From positions 376,851,392 to 376,915,391 of the forward strand of contig NC_081415.1 of assembly GCF_030272615.1 (NCBI RefSeq): 64,000 nt of DNA, given 5' to 3'. The notes under the pieces are model-generated. The model saw only the letters and a program-made list of their open reading frames with translations. It did not search any database and had not been told where the DNA came from. Of this stretch, positions 12,001 to 22,700 are shown one piece after another. How positions within the stretch are numbered: the first letter of the stretch is position 1; each line of letters opens with the position of its first letter. Origin of the DNA: Cryptomeria japonica. Taxonomy: Eukaryota > Streptophyta > Pinopsida > Cupressales > Cupressaceae. Both the position numbers and the translations under genes were made by a program.

Positions 12001-13219
12001 GCAAGATGGACAGTGGGAGAATTTATCTCAGGTGGATCAGTCCTTGGGAATTTTGAAGAAAATTATGAACTCTATGGTTGTGGTGGAAGATGAAGATCAA
12101 TTAATTTGGAAACTCATTGCAAATGGTAAATTCACTATGGCTTCTCTTTATTATCATCAGTATTCTAAAATGGAGAGTCCATGTTGAGCTAAGGCCTGGG
12201 TGAAAGGCCTTATCCCTAAGATTAATATTTTTTTTTGGACAGCCCTTCAAGATAAAATTCTAACTATTGAGAATCTCATAAAAAGAGGTATGTGTATGCC
12301 TAGTGTTTGTTTTCTTTGCATGTAGAGTGAGGAGACCATCAACCATCTGCTCTTTCACTGCCCTTTTTCGGTTGATGTCTAGGGAAGATGTCTGGATCGT
12401 TTCAAAATCAGTTGGAGTTTCCCAAAGTCAGTTCAAGAGGTTTTTAATTATTGGTATCATCCTTCAAGGAACAAATTTACTACTTTGTTGTGGAAATTAG
12501 CTTTACCCCATATGTGTTGGGGTATATGGAAAGAGAGAAATGAAAGAGTCTTCAGAGAGAAGGTGTCTAAGGCTCAAACTGTGTTTGAGAAAATAAAAAG
12601 AAATATAGTGGAAAATATGAATATAATAGGTGGTATTGATAATCCTCAAGACAAGGATGATCAAACAATATTCAAGAAGTGGAGATTAAAAGGTCGAGAA
12701 CACTTTCAAAACAATCCTATAGAGGGTGTGATATGGGTAAGCCCGCCCAATGGATAGATGAAAATAAACTTTGACGGTGCATCAAAGGGCAATCCTGGTA
12801 TAGCAGGATGTGGGGTGGTCCTTAGGGACGAATGGGGAAAATGCAAAATTATAAAATGTATACCCATAGGAAATCAGAAAAATCACGTAGCTGAGGCTAT
12901 GGCTGCATACCATGGGATGGTCCTGGCTAAGGAAACCAACTGCACTAGAGTCTGGTGCGAAGGAGATTCATTGAATATAATCAATTGTTTGAATAAGAAA
13001 TTCCCTCCTTCTTGGTCAATAAGCAATGCTATCAAAGTGGCTAAGAAAATTAGTGATGAATTTGAAATGTGTGTTTTCACACATGTGTATAGGGAAGCAA
13101 ACTCATGCGCAGACTAGGTAGCCAACCTGGCATGCCAAATGGAAGATACTATTACTACTTACGGTGAGAGTGAGCTCGCATGTGATGTGAAATCTCTGCT
13201 CGATCTGGACCGTATCTAG
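9068..13219 (+). pseudogene. LINE ORF2: endonuclease, reverse transcriptase, RNase H
   Basis: Starts at ATG 9068, overlapping the ORF1 stop. The AP-endonuclease-like domain has ISWNIQG, IQEAKMS, LGDFN and GSDHYPI. RT has LGPDGFP, LIPKK, FRPISLCN, KLDLSKACDRVDW, GEGDPLSP and FVDD (about 11138). Next is a zinc-finger-like segment (FFWTALQDKI, HLLFHCPF). A C-terminal RNase H at 12758-13219 has NFDGASKGNPG, HVAEAMA, EGDSLNI and REANSCAD, giving the D-E-D-D set. Lesions include one T lost from a T-run near 9157, a TGA at 10672, a TAG at 11128 just before FVDD, a frameshift around 11640-11720, a TAG at 11907 and another at 13115. All domains are recognisable; the gene is dead. Confidence 0.93.
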
Positions 13220-13429
13220 ACGAGGCAACATGGCACTATCAACAATAATTTCTAAATGCATTATCCTCTTATTTCAAAGCAATTTTATTATGGAGATAAT
13301 GAGTATTTATTCAAGTGTCTTTTCATTATTGTTTGGCACAGATTCTATGCTTTTTTTCAAGACATCCACAGAAACCAGAGAAGAAGATTTGGAGCTGAGA
13401 GAAGGAAATTTAGGGATAGCGGAGGAAAA

Positions 13430-16345
13430 ATGGGAGGAAATAAAAAAAGGTTTAAACCTACCTCTTGCTCAGAATGGAGGAAGAACAAGGAAGTGTGGGA
13501 TATCCTTCAGGAGGGGGGTCTGAGTGTGTTTATGGAAAGGCTTAGTGAGAAAGATCCTACGGTTACCAAACATTATTAAGAACTAGAAGAATGGCAAAAT
13601 CTTGGTCGGATCCCAGATGATGACTATTGATGAGGAGATTATTGCCAAAGCTATGGGGATGATGACTGAGTGCATTAAATTTTATAGGGACCCTAGTATC
13701 TCTGATAAAGCAGTGGACAAATTCCCTATCATGGATGATGAGAGGAAGAAGATGGTGAAAGTTGACAATTCCTATCACTCCCCAAAACGGATATGCAGGC
13801 CATGGAGGTTTGTTTTATTCGCTACTATCACCTATATTACTTTGGATGGTAGGTTTACTAGAGCCTATGGTCATCATTTTGTTTTGCTCAACCATTTCCG
13901 CCATGGGGAAAATGTGAGCCTGCCACATTATCTAGCGTGCTCCATGGACCACACTATCAAGGATATTCAGAAAGATCCCAAAGGTGACCATGCCCTTCAC
14001 CAGGGTCTTATGGCTCTTGTCTATAAAGTGCTTAAAGGGGGGTGCATTGAAAAACCCATTAAAGGAAAACATGCAAGAGATGAGGACATGGAGAGTGAAG
14101 CCAGTGGCTTTAACTTTGATTCATAGACTGAGGCCGACTCAGAGGAGGCTAGCAAAAAAGGTAGGAACAAGGCTAAAAGGAAAAGGATTGTGGTGGATTC
14201 AGATATTTCGGAGTCTGAGGCTGTGTTGGGTCTCAAATCAATAGATTGGATAGGTTCTAAGGAAATGCCAACTCCTATGATCAAACCCTCCAATTGACTT
14301 GGCCAACTTATAGAGTGAACCTATTTGGTTACTAACTCTCTCACTTTAGGCTCTGCAGGACCTAGGCGGGTATACCTACTCACTAGTTGTTCCTTCAGCT
14401 AATTCTTTTTATAGCAGATTTAGTGTCTTAATCTGATAGCTCCTAGTCTCAGAATGGCATAAGTTTCTTAAACAGATTGATTTCAGATGTGTGTATTGAT
14501 CTATGTATCTTGTAAAAGTATATATGTTACACTTTGGCTAAATTACCTTACTATACTTACTCTACTAATCCTAATGCTTAAAAGTAAAGGGTAATTGGGA
14601 TGGTTAAAGGGTTTGTTTACAAATGATCAGTGCCTTTCCTCTTATTTGGGCTACAGAGTCTTATATTTCTTCAGGACTTATTGTGTAAACTTATGAGACA
14701 GTTTTTAAACCCACCCCCTCTCGACGAGTCTGTCAGTTACTATTTCTTATGAGCTCTACTTCAATGTCTATATTGTAAACTGCTTGAATGAATTTAACCC
14801 TAACTTTAAGAGACCATCCAAGGAAGAAATACAGGGAACAATTAAAATTCACAAGTAAATCATTTTTGATCCAAATCTACAATATGAAACACAAAATTTC
14901 ACTGGAAGAACACAAATAACCTTATCTCCTTTAGATAATATCACAAGCAACTGCCTTTTGAAAATATGTTAACTCTCAACACATATGAGAAAGAAAATGC
15001 AACTGGTATAATTTTTGATAAAAAGTTTAAAAGTACAAAATTGCCTCCACCTCTTGTCTCTCTATTCTCTCTTTTTCTCCTCTCTTTACATTTTACATCA
15101 CACATATATATGTGTTTGAATGGTTTTCATACCCCTTTGGGTGAAAAGACACCCCCCTTTTAAATAAAAATAATTCCAAATCCCGAAATTGCCTTAGTTT
15201 ATGTAATTAATTGTCACTTTACAAGTTGTTTAGGCATATTAGAGGTATTTTAAGGCTATTTTATGGGTATATAATGGATAAATGGTCTTTAAATGATGTA
15301 AATACCCCCTTTGGTGCTTCACACTCCATTTTTTATGCCCATTATTGTGTTTATGTTATGGTTTCATATTGTGCAACAAATATAAAATATATTACTTGTA
15401 CCTATTCAATATATATATATATATATGTATATATATATTTAGAATTTTTCTTGCTCCTTGTCTTGGAATTTGGAATTCTAAAAATTGCAAATTTTAGGGT
15501 TCCAACAGGCTAAATCCTTCAAAGGGAAATTTATTAAAAAAAAGAAAGGGAAAGCTACTGGAAAGCAAATGTAGAGGAAGAAGACTAGCAAGGAAAGCAA
15601 TAAAGATATTAGCCAAATTTTGATTGATTCTAAAGAGGAGGCCGAGGAGAATAAAAAAGATGAGGGACAAGATAAGGAGGGGGAGGAGAATCTGGTCACA
15701 GGTAACATTGAGGGTGTGAACACCCCAAGTATATAGAAAGAGGATCAAGAGGACAAAAGTGGTAAGCTTAGTGATTGTGGTGGTGAAAATGCAACTATAA
15801 AGGGCTTCTGTGAGACCGTTGGTTCAATGGTGAAGGAAATAGACAGCTTGAAGAAAGATATGATGATTGTCAAAAGAGCAACGGATGGCAAGAAACCCCT
15901 GATGGAAAATGTTAAAAAATTGGCAGTTGCAATTAACAATGCGGAAGCCATTGAAAGCATGGTGGGTAAAATTATAGCCACTGAAAAAAAGGTTCAAGAG
16001 ATGGAAGAAAATAAGGAGGTGAAAGGGATGGAAACTGGTATGAACAACCTAGGTAGCAAAATTGATGAGATGGAACTCACTGTTAAGAGGATTGCAGAAC
16101 AAAACTTCCAGATCCTCAAAGCTTCAGTGGATAACATGAACATCTTGATCAATAGATTTGAGAACAACACAGGGAAGGATGTTGACAAGGAACAATCGAA
16201 TAAAAAAGGTCATGAGAAGAGGACCAGAGCCAATACAAGGATCAAGGGCAACATCAAATGTCGTGATCTGGAAGAGTTAAAGACTTTGACAGACAACATG
16301 AAGCAGATGGCTGTCCATGCTAAGGATATCATGAAAAGTATATAG
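13430..16345 (+). pseudogene. LINE ORF3: plant-transposon-like domain plus coiled coil
   Basis: An extra coding region after the RNase H, from about MGGNKKRFKPTS at 13430. The first half has VWDILQEGGLSVFMERLSE, GSQMMTIDEEIIAKAMGM and FVLFATITYITLDGRF. This resembles the 'putative plant transposon' or plant-mobile-domain-like proteins carried as extra ORFs by some plant retroelements. A basic/acidic Ser-rich segment follows (SEASKKGRNKAKRKRIV). The frame is then interrupted by the solo LTR at 14306-15507 and resumes with LAKSFKGKF at about 15510. The last part (15770-16345) is a strong coiled-coil candidate. Frameshift near 13580-13600; stops at 14124, about 15580 and 15734. The function is unknown and the domain match is by impression. 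Confidence 0.6.
14306..15507. repeat. solo LTR inside LINE ORF3
   Basis: A 1.2 kb non-coding block that interrupts a reading frame: the codons on each side join as ...IDLAKSF. It ends GGGTTCCAACA and is flanked by GGCCA (14301-14305) and GGCTA (15508-15512), a target duplication with one mismatch. Its start is no longer TG. Near its left end CTCTGCAGGACCTAGGCGGG matches CTCTGCAAAACCTAGGTGGG at about 39508 in the 4.8 kb solo LTR, and both end GGTTCCAACA, so the two are relatives. It includes AT-rich sequence with (TA)n near 15411-15439. Orientation is not certain. Confidence 0.6.
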
Positions 16346-16599
16346 CCGTCTCTGTCTCTGTCTTTGTCTTGGCAGTGGTCTCATTTTCTGTCTTTTTGCT
16401 GTCATTTTGCTTACCGAATGTTGTCCTTTGCTAGCTTTTTATGTAATGTTATGTAATGTGGGTTGTGATCCCTTTTTGTTCGGTTGGGATCTGTTTTAGT
16501 TTTTGAAGTGATCAGGCACGAATTCTTCTAGTTATTTTGATATCTCCTGCTTTGTAAAAGGTTCGGGTTCCTTTCAAAACCCTGCTTTTACTTAATCAA
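16346..16599 (+). other. LINE 3' untranslated region
   Basis: T/G-rich sequence after the ORF3 stop with repeated TCTGTCTCTGTC and TATGTAATGT words. It ends CTTTTACTTAATCAAA just before the right target duplication. It has no reading frame, and its composition fits a plant LINE tail. Confidence 0.6.
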
Positions 16600-16613
16600 A
16601 ACAAGATTGGACA

Positions 16614-17118
16614 TATTGAAATTTGTGTAGAAGCAAGACTATATCGGAGAATAATAAAGGATCTAATGAGAAGGGAAAAGAAAAAAATAAAAAATAAAGC
16701 AAGAATTTTCAAAACAATGGATTAAGAAGAGAGATTAGAGATTTGATGAATCTATCTCTGCACTGGTAGAATAGAGTAACCCTCCACCGGTAGGAGATTA
16801 TTCATCTAGCTAAGGAATAATCCTTAGGGGGTATGGCAGAAAACTGAAAATCATGCATTCTACCCTCGATTGATGGTAAGAAGTTATATTTCTTCTTTAC
16901 CGGCAGATATGTTAAGACTTCACTTAATCGGAAAGCATTTAATGCGGTTGTTGGAGAACATTTTTTTATTATAAAGCACCGGAAAGCCCTCATTTCAATT
17001 CACCAAGCATCCAAGCATTCAAAGAGCGCAAAGAGAGAGCAAGGCATTCCAAAGGTGAAGCAGCAAGGTGTTTTCAGGCATTCAAGGATTTCAAGTTAAA
17101 AGGTATTTATCTTTCGAA
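16614..17118 (+). other. inter-ORF region of the RT-less element
   Basis: Begins with the remainder of the interrupted zinc knuckle frame (IGHIEIC across the duplication), which soon stops. The rest is untranslated leader before the second ORF, with several ACCGGTAG/ACCGGCAG words (near 16761, 16779 and 16900) that also recur throughout this element and the copia LTRs. Nothing else is supported. Confidence 0.5.
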
Positions 17119-20100
17119 ATGGCATCTTTATCTTTTGCACCTGAATTTATTGCAAACCCTACTATGGTAGAGAATATTAAGCACCCTAGACCCGTGTTTA
17201 AAATCATTCCTAATATTGTTAAGCAAGATGATTCCATCGGAACCTTTTCTAAGATTTCGAAGGGAGTTGCTTTTGTCGAAGACCCGAGGATTTATATCCA
17301 CTGCAACATAGAGAATTTAGGGTCTGATGACTTGAGGAACATGTACAAATATGTTATAACTTATGAACAAGGTTTAGTCAAGTCGGAGCATAAGATTGTT
17401 GAGGATTTAGGATTTGTTGAAATTCTGAACATTCCTGAATTTCTGGATGAAATAGTTCATCTTGTACTGAGCAGAGTTCATGGGGAGTTTATGTGGCTAG
17501 ATTTTGTTTTTAAAATCACTAAGGAGGTAATCAAGGTTGTTACTGGTTTACCCTCAACTGATACTAGACTTGACAAAAAGAAGAAGATACCAAACAAGAG
17601 TGTTATGGACATAATCGGAGCTACATCTGACAACAGATCTCTTAGGGTTAGTGATATCAATTATGCAAATGTGAAATATGTGAGCATGGTATTTGGATAT
17701 AGAGTTACGCATTCAAATAGATTAAATTATGTTTCTAGCTTGTGTATATATAGTGCTTTTGAGATGGTTAAGAACAATGCTAAAATTGACATCCGTGAGT
17801 GGCTTAAGGATGAATTGATAGATAACTTGAAAAACATTAAGGGTGATAAGAAGGGAACATTTCATTTTAGGAATCTACTTGTGTGTTTAATGCTTTACTT
17901 CACAAAGGAGATACTTGGCATTGGTCATGAGGACTTTGCATATGACATCCCTGTAGGTAGACAGATCATGGAAGCTATTACCAGCATTTGTGTTAATAGT
18001 GATAACATTGTAGCAAACTATTTCAAAAACTTTAAAACCAAGATGAAAGCTAGAGAAAGAATACCGCAGAGTATTGTGGATAAGTATGATGAGCAAATTT
18101 GTTTTGTAATCAAAAGAGATGAAACATGGATGGAAGTTGTTACTCCTAGAACTATTTGGATAATAGAGACAAGAAATGAAGTTGATATGAATATTCTTGA
18201 GGCTTATGCTAAGACACTTCTTGATGGACCTAAGGAACCTTCTGAAGAAATTTTGGCAATGCTGACACTATTGAGAGTGTTGTTTCAATGCAAAAGTAGA
18301 GAAAAATTCATCAAAGATGCATCCAAAATGGCTAAAGAAGTTAAGGAAAATGTGATGAGCTTAAGTGGTATTTATGCTAGCGAACCGGAAGGACTGGAAC
18401 CGGTAGCTCATGTTTCACCGGTTGTCACTTCTTCGGATACAGATAGTGGTAAGGCAACAGAGTTTAAGAGAGTTGAAAGGAAGAAGAGGAAACCTTCACC
18501 GGTACCTTCTCCTTCTCCTAAAAGGACAAGAACATTAAGGAAGAAGCAGCAAGCTGTAAGAGAGCCTAAGAAGAAAATAACTCCAAAGAAGAAACAACAA
18601 CCTAAGGAACCAGATACCCTTACATCGGAGGAATTGATCAATGAAATAACACAAGCAGATAATCTTAGTAATGTGAATAAATTTTATCATTCTTTCAAGG
18701 ATTCTGATAAGGAGACAATAGAGGAAAGCATTATTTTGCGTCTTGACATCTGCAAGAAAGTTTTGATTGAGGTTGTAGATGATCTACCAAATGACTTATA
18801 CATAAGATTAGAGGCTAAAAGAATGTCAGTGATGGAAATGGATAAAAAGTTAAAGGTTGAAGCATTGTTGGCTATTCACCCTGTAAATTCCCAAGAGGAG
18901 ATTGATGAAGTGATTGTTGAAGCCAACCGATCAGTTTTTGTGAGTGGTCACTAGCATGTTAGTCTAATGGCAAGGAGAGTGAAAGAAATAGCAAATGAAA
19001 CCGCAGACAAATGGGACATATTTTTTGTAGAAAAAAAAAAGAAAGAAGAAAGGGATAGACAGAAAATGGATGTCTTTTACAAAGGTATATCAAAAGGATA
19101 AAGGTAAAAGTAAAATTGGTAGTGTACCTATTATAAAGGTCAAAGATAACCTTTCTCCACCAACATAGGACACCCCACCAATAAATTCAGAGACACCAGT
19201 ACATACAGACAGTCAACCAGATAAGGAGGTTGAAGAAATAACTCATGATGATACTAATCTAGAATCAAAAATTATTTTTACTATGAATGTAGATACACAA
19301 GATTTTAATATTGTTATGGATAAAGAGACTGCAGAGGTTAAGACAACTGATGCTATCAACATTGAGATCTCTTAGTCACCGGTTAACACTGTTGACTCTC
19401 AAAACATTGAAATATCGGCGAAAGCTAAGAAACCTAACACTGAGAAACCAGCACAAGCAGAGGTAATAACACAGAGTGAGAAACTAGCAGCAACTATAAA
19501 TAAAGAAGTAATAAATGATGGAAACAAGGAAGAAATTGTTAAGGTAATTGGTCTAGTGTCTGATGAAAGGAAATTTATTGCAGAACCGAGCACATCCACT
19601 ACATATTTCAGACCTAAAAATGTAACAGACGTTCTTTTGGATTCAATTGAGAGGATCACAGATTGCAATGCCTTAGCATTTAAGGCCATTGATGATACAT
19701 TTTCTATTTTGAAAATGATTGCACTGGCATGTAAGATAGATCATATTGATGGTTCTTTGAGTAAATTGGACGCATTGTCCAAATTTATTGCTTCAAATGT
19801 TCTAACTATAGATAAGATCAATGAAGAAACCATTAAGGAAAAGGTAAATAAAGAAACAGGTTTGAGAAGACTATCAAGGACTATACTGAGCATATTGATT
19901 CCTTATTACCGGTACTTAATTCAACAATTTTGGAATATAAGGATTTGTATAAAGAAGCTTGCAAGCCTCGCCACCTGACTGAAGACATTGATGAGGAGAT
20001 TAAGAAAACACAAAAGGAGATAGATGATATAGTAGATAATATGATAGGTTCTTCGGAACTTACCTTAGTTTTTTATCAAGAAATGGCATTTTTTGAGGAA

Positions 20101-20253
20101 AAGATAGAGAAACTAGAGCAGGAAAAAGCAAGGATAAGGTTGAAGGCCCGGGAACTAAAAAACAAACTTGGTCAAAGATTGGACAGTCTTATAACTCAGT
20201 GGGTTGAGCTATCTAAAGCAACAATTCAAGGAGACCGATCACCGAAGCAATAG
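17119..20253 (+). pseudogene. second protein of the RT-less element (unknown, mobile-domain-like)
   Basis: Open from ATG 17119 (MASLSFAPEF; an in-frame upstream ATG exists at 17068) to 18954, then continued by degraded frames to 20253. The N-terminal about 400 residues are globular, with FKITKEVIKVVTGLPST near 17505, a phrase typical of plant-transposon-type extra ORFs, and a hydrophobic helix NLLVCLMLYFTKEILGIG near 17873. A basic, Pro/Ser/Lys-rich nuclear-localisation-like stretch follows (KRVERKKRKPSPVP, then RTLRKKQQ). The C-terminal part (19556-20253) is helical and coiled-coil-like. Lesions: TAG at 18952, frameshifts near 19095 and 19860, TAG at 19374. It is not a polymerase, protease or integrase. 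The general layout resembles LINE ORF3. Function unknown. Confidence 0.65.
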
Positions 20254-20435
20254 ATGCATTATCTGACCGACATGATCCAGCAAACTGCAACCATTATTTT
20301 TTATAGTAATAAATTCATGTAGAGCTTGAATCTAATTTTGGCAGATATCTTTCAAATTGTACACAACCGGTTACAGGCTATGAGGTAGAATTTTGTACTC
20401 TTTGATTCTTTTTGACATCCTTTGTCATTGATGTC

Positions 20436-20445
20436 AAAGGGGGAG
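20436..20445 (+). other. upstream polypurine tract of the RT-less element
   Basis: AAAGGGGGAG preceded by TTGATGTC. A matching TTGATGTCAAAGGGGG occurs in the copia element at 34398. It lies about 145 bp before the tract that borders the 3' LTR, and may be an extra plus-strand priming site. Confidence 0.45.
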
Positions 20446-20577
20446 TAGTATGGAGAAAAATGCACAGAAGAAATCACTTGCTTAGGGAGAGCACACTCTT
20501 TTTTGGGGGATCAGTTTTGGACTTCATTTTTGGACAATAGTTTTGGGATTTTTCTCATGAGTGTTGCCATCAATGCC

Positions 20578-20589
20578 AAAGTGGGAGAT
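20578..20589 (+). other. polypurine tract of the RT-less element
   Basis: CATCAATGCCAAAGTGGGAGA directly precedes the 3' LTR start at 20590, the expected site for priming plus-strand DNA. The copia element has CATCAATGCCAAAGGGGGAGA in the same place (34621-34641). The G-run is interrupted by one T here. Confidence 0.7.
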
Positions 20590-21454
20590 TGTTGGCATTC
20601 TACACTCACATGAGAATGGTTGATGTTGTCATTGATGGCAACCAACTGGTAACAGGATTCTACAGGTTCACCAGCAACGTAGACATTATCTACCAACACC
20701 GGCAGGCACAACAAGTTCATTCATCGGCATCTAGTTTACACCGGCAACGAAGCATACCGGCACTCAAGCCGACATGAGACAAGTTTTTTTTATATCAATT
20801 GTATTGTAATGTAATTAATTATTTGTAAGCCAACATGATGTATTGTAAAGACTCATATATGTATGAGATCTTATAGGTCATTTTGAGATATGATAGATAG
20901 AGAGGTGATTATGTAATAGATCATAGAAGATAGCGAAAGGATTCGGTAACATGTGAAGATAGGTTATGTAAGCGAATATCATTTGCCGACAAGGTTTTTG
21001 GTTATGGTTTCTAACTGAGCTTAAACCGGTATTGAATCATGCATTGCAGATGCTACTTTGAGCAGTGCATTATCTTGGATTTATTTATCTATTTTGTAGT
21101 CAGTGAGACTCTTTCATTGACCAGTGAGCTCTAGGTTGTTGGCCTTCCTGCATGTGTAGGCCCCTATTGTAAGTAATATTTATTCATATTGGCCAGTGAG
21201 TAAATATTGTGGGTCGCAAATCCCACCAAGGTTTTTCCCTTACCGAGTTTCCTTGCCAAAACATCTTGTGTTATGGTGTGCATTTATGTTGTCTCTATTA
21301 TTTCTCTTCACTGCATTATTACTTGTTTACCGATACATTAATTTGGGTTGCAAAGTTATAAATAAGTTCAAATATTCCATTAACCAGTAAGACATTGATT
21401 CACTCCCCCCCCCCCCCCCTCTCAGTGTCTTTGCGACTGTCATTGCATCTAACA
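20590..21454 (+). repeat. 3' LTR of the RT-less element
   Basis: 865 bp copy of the 5' LTR with the same start and end, followed by CATAA. It is about 20 bp longer, partly from a 15-C run at 21405-21419 against 10 C in the 5' copy and a TTTTTTTATATC-type addition near 20786. Differences are scattered single bases, so the insertion is not very recent. Confidence 0.92.
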
Positions 21455-22323
21455 CATAACTCAATAACCAGAGGTCCTTGTTGGTCCCAATTGATTAGTT
21501 TAAGATAAACAAGAGGGAGGTCATCAGAGATGGATGTGGTTATGATCATAATACGAGTTTCAGAGAAAAAGTCATCAAGGTACTCATAAGGTACTTCGTA
21601 GAACTCCTCTTCATCGGAGTCGTCGACATCAAAAGGTGGGGCGGTCGGAGAACCAGTGATAATAATCTTAGGTACATGAGAGTAACCCAAGCCTCATTTG
21701 TTTTTGTATGAAATGGGTGTAATGGTCTCCCTTCATCCTTTTTATTTAGGTCCTACACCATGTCCTTTGTAGCCCATCTTATCTGCCATTACAAAAGATT
21801 TTGGATACTTGTCTCTAGGAATCTCAATTGGATCATCATCTTCTTCACGATATAACCAAGAGGTTACATTGGTTTCCATGTTTTTTGCATCTAAAGGTCC
21901 CCACTACTCAAAAGTTTCTTTTTTGCATTGTATGGTAGGTTTATTTGGAAGCTCAATTTTTTTAGGTCTATCATATGATTTAGTAGATGTGGAGAGGTTC
22001 TCCACATAGAGTGTGTTTTGTAGACTATACTTGCCACAATCTTTGTCAATTACTTGGGCCTTGATCTCGAGTGGAGTAGGATTTGATGTGGAAGGATCAA
22101 TGGGCGAAGTGATAGATGATGTGGAAGCGGGGGAATTAAGTGGGTAATGGTGGATGTGTTTCCCCTCCAGTAGCTTGCAATAGTAGAAAGGTTGAGAGTT
22201 TGTGGGGATGGTGACCTCTCGGCCATTGTAAGGAAAATTTTTAGCATTGATGATATGTGGAGGGGATGACTTGAATGGAATGGATCCATAGACAATTGAG
22301 AAGGATGTTGTATGGGAGATCAA
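21455..22323 (-). pseudogene. Ty3/gypsy pol linker, upstream half
   Basis: Minus-strand frames that resume the gypsy sequence on the far side of the 5337-21454 insertion. They include NFPYNGREVTIPTNSQPFY near 22240, an acidic stretch DVDDSDEEEFYEVPYE near 21618 and LINWDQQGPLVIE near 21480, which runs to the CATAA junction. This is the variable protease-RT linker of the family, with frameshifts between 21690 and 21904. No enzymatic motif is visible. Confidence 0.6.
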
Positions 22324-22399
22324 GGTCCAATACTTGACATGTTGTATCCACTATTGTTAGGGCAACCTGAAGTGGTAGTGTAATGGTGCCTTTAGAAAC

Positions 22400-22700
22400 T
22401 CATTCAACATCATCATATGCTTTGATAGTAATTTTTCTTGTAGGATCAACAAGGTCTTCAGAGAATCCAGACTGCTTAATCAGCTTGAATGTACATAGGT
22501 TCAAATCGGATCCACCATTTATAAGGACCCTCTTGATTTTATATTTTTGGACAATGACCTCAATATGGAGAGGTTTGTTGTGCAAGATATCATTGGATGA
22601 GACATCTTTGGAGGAAAAGACGAGGTGATGCTACACTGTGAGGTTACCAATTAAGGCTTGAAACTATGTGACATTGATATTAACTGGTACATAGGTAATT
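22400..22700 (-). pseudogene. Ty3/gypsy aspartic protease
   Basis: On the minus strand the block HNKPLHIEVIVQKYKIKRVL is followed by INGGSDLNLCT. Related plant gypsy proteases have IDGGSGLN; the catalytic Asp is Asn here, so the protease is inactive even apart from its stops. Upstream (22630-22695) is VPVNINV, a TAG, then FQALIGNLTV, the gag/protease connector. The frame is cut near 22700 by the giant TIR element; the upstream half of the connector is at about 36330-36430. Confidence 0.75.

Larger units (their letters stand above)
7160..16599 (+). mobile_element. LINE (non-LTR retrotransposon) with three ORFs
   Basis: Flanked by a 14 bp target duplication AACAAGATTGGACA at 7146-7159 and 16600-16613, which exactly splits the fourth zinc knuckle of the host element. 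It contains an ORF1 with zinc knuckle, an ORF2 with endonuclease, RT and RNase H, a third ORF and a 3' UTR. With the inner solo LTR and its 5 bp duplication removed it would be about 8.2 kb, long for a plant L1-like element. The 3' end lacks a long poly(A) and finishes in AATCAAA. All three ORFs are broken. The extent is set by the target duplication; inclusion of ORF3 depends on trusting it. Confidence 0.85.
5337..21454 (+). mobile_element. RT-less LTR retrotransposon (LARD-like), related to copia
   Basis: The element has LTRs at 5337-6178 and 20590-21454 beginning TGTTGGCATT and ending TCTAACA. A perfect 5 bp target duplication CATAA flanks it (5332-5336 and 21455-21459), and a primer-binding site follows the 5' LTR. 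It sits inside the minus-strand gypsy linker, whose reading frame continues on both sides. Without the nested LINE it would be about 6.7 kb. It encodes a coiled-coil/zinc-knuckle protein and a second large protein, but no reverse transcriptase, RNase H or integrase of its own; the RT inside it belongs to the LINE. It is therefore a non-autonomous element that must borrow enzymes, plausibly from relatives of the copia at 28009. Confidence 0.88.
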
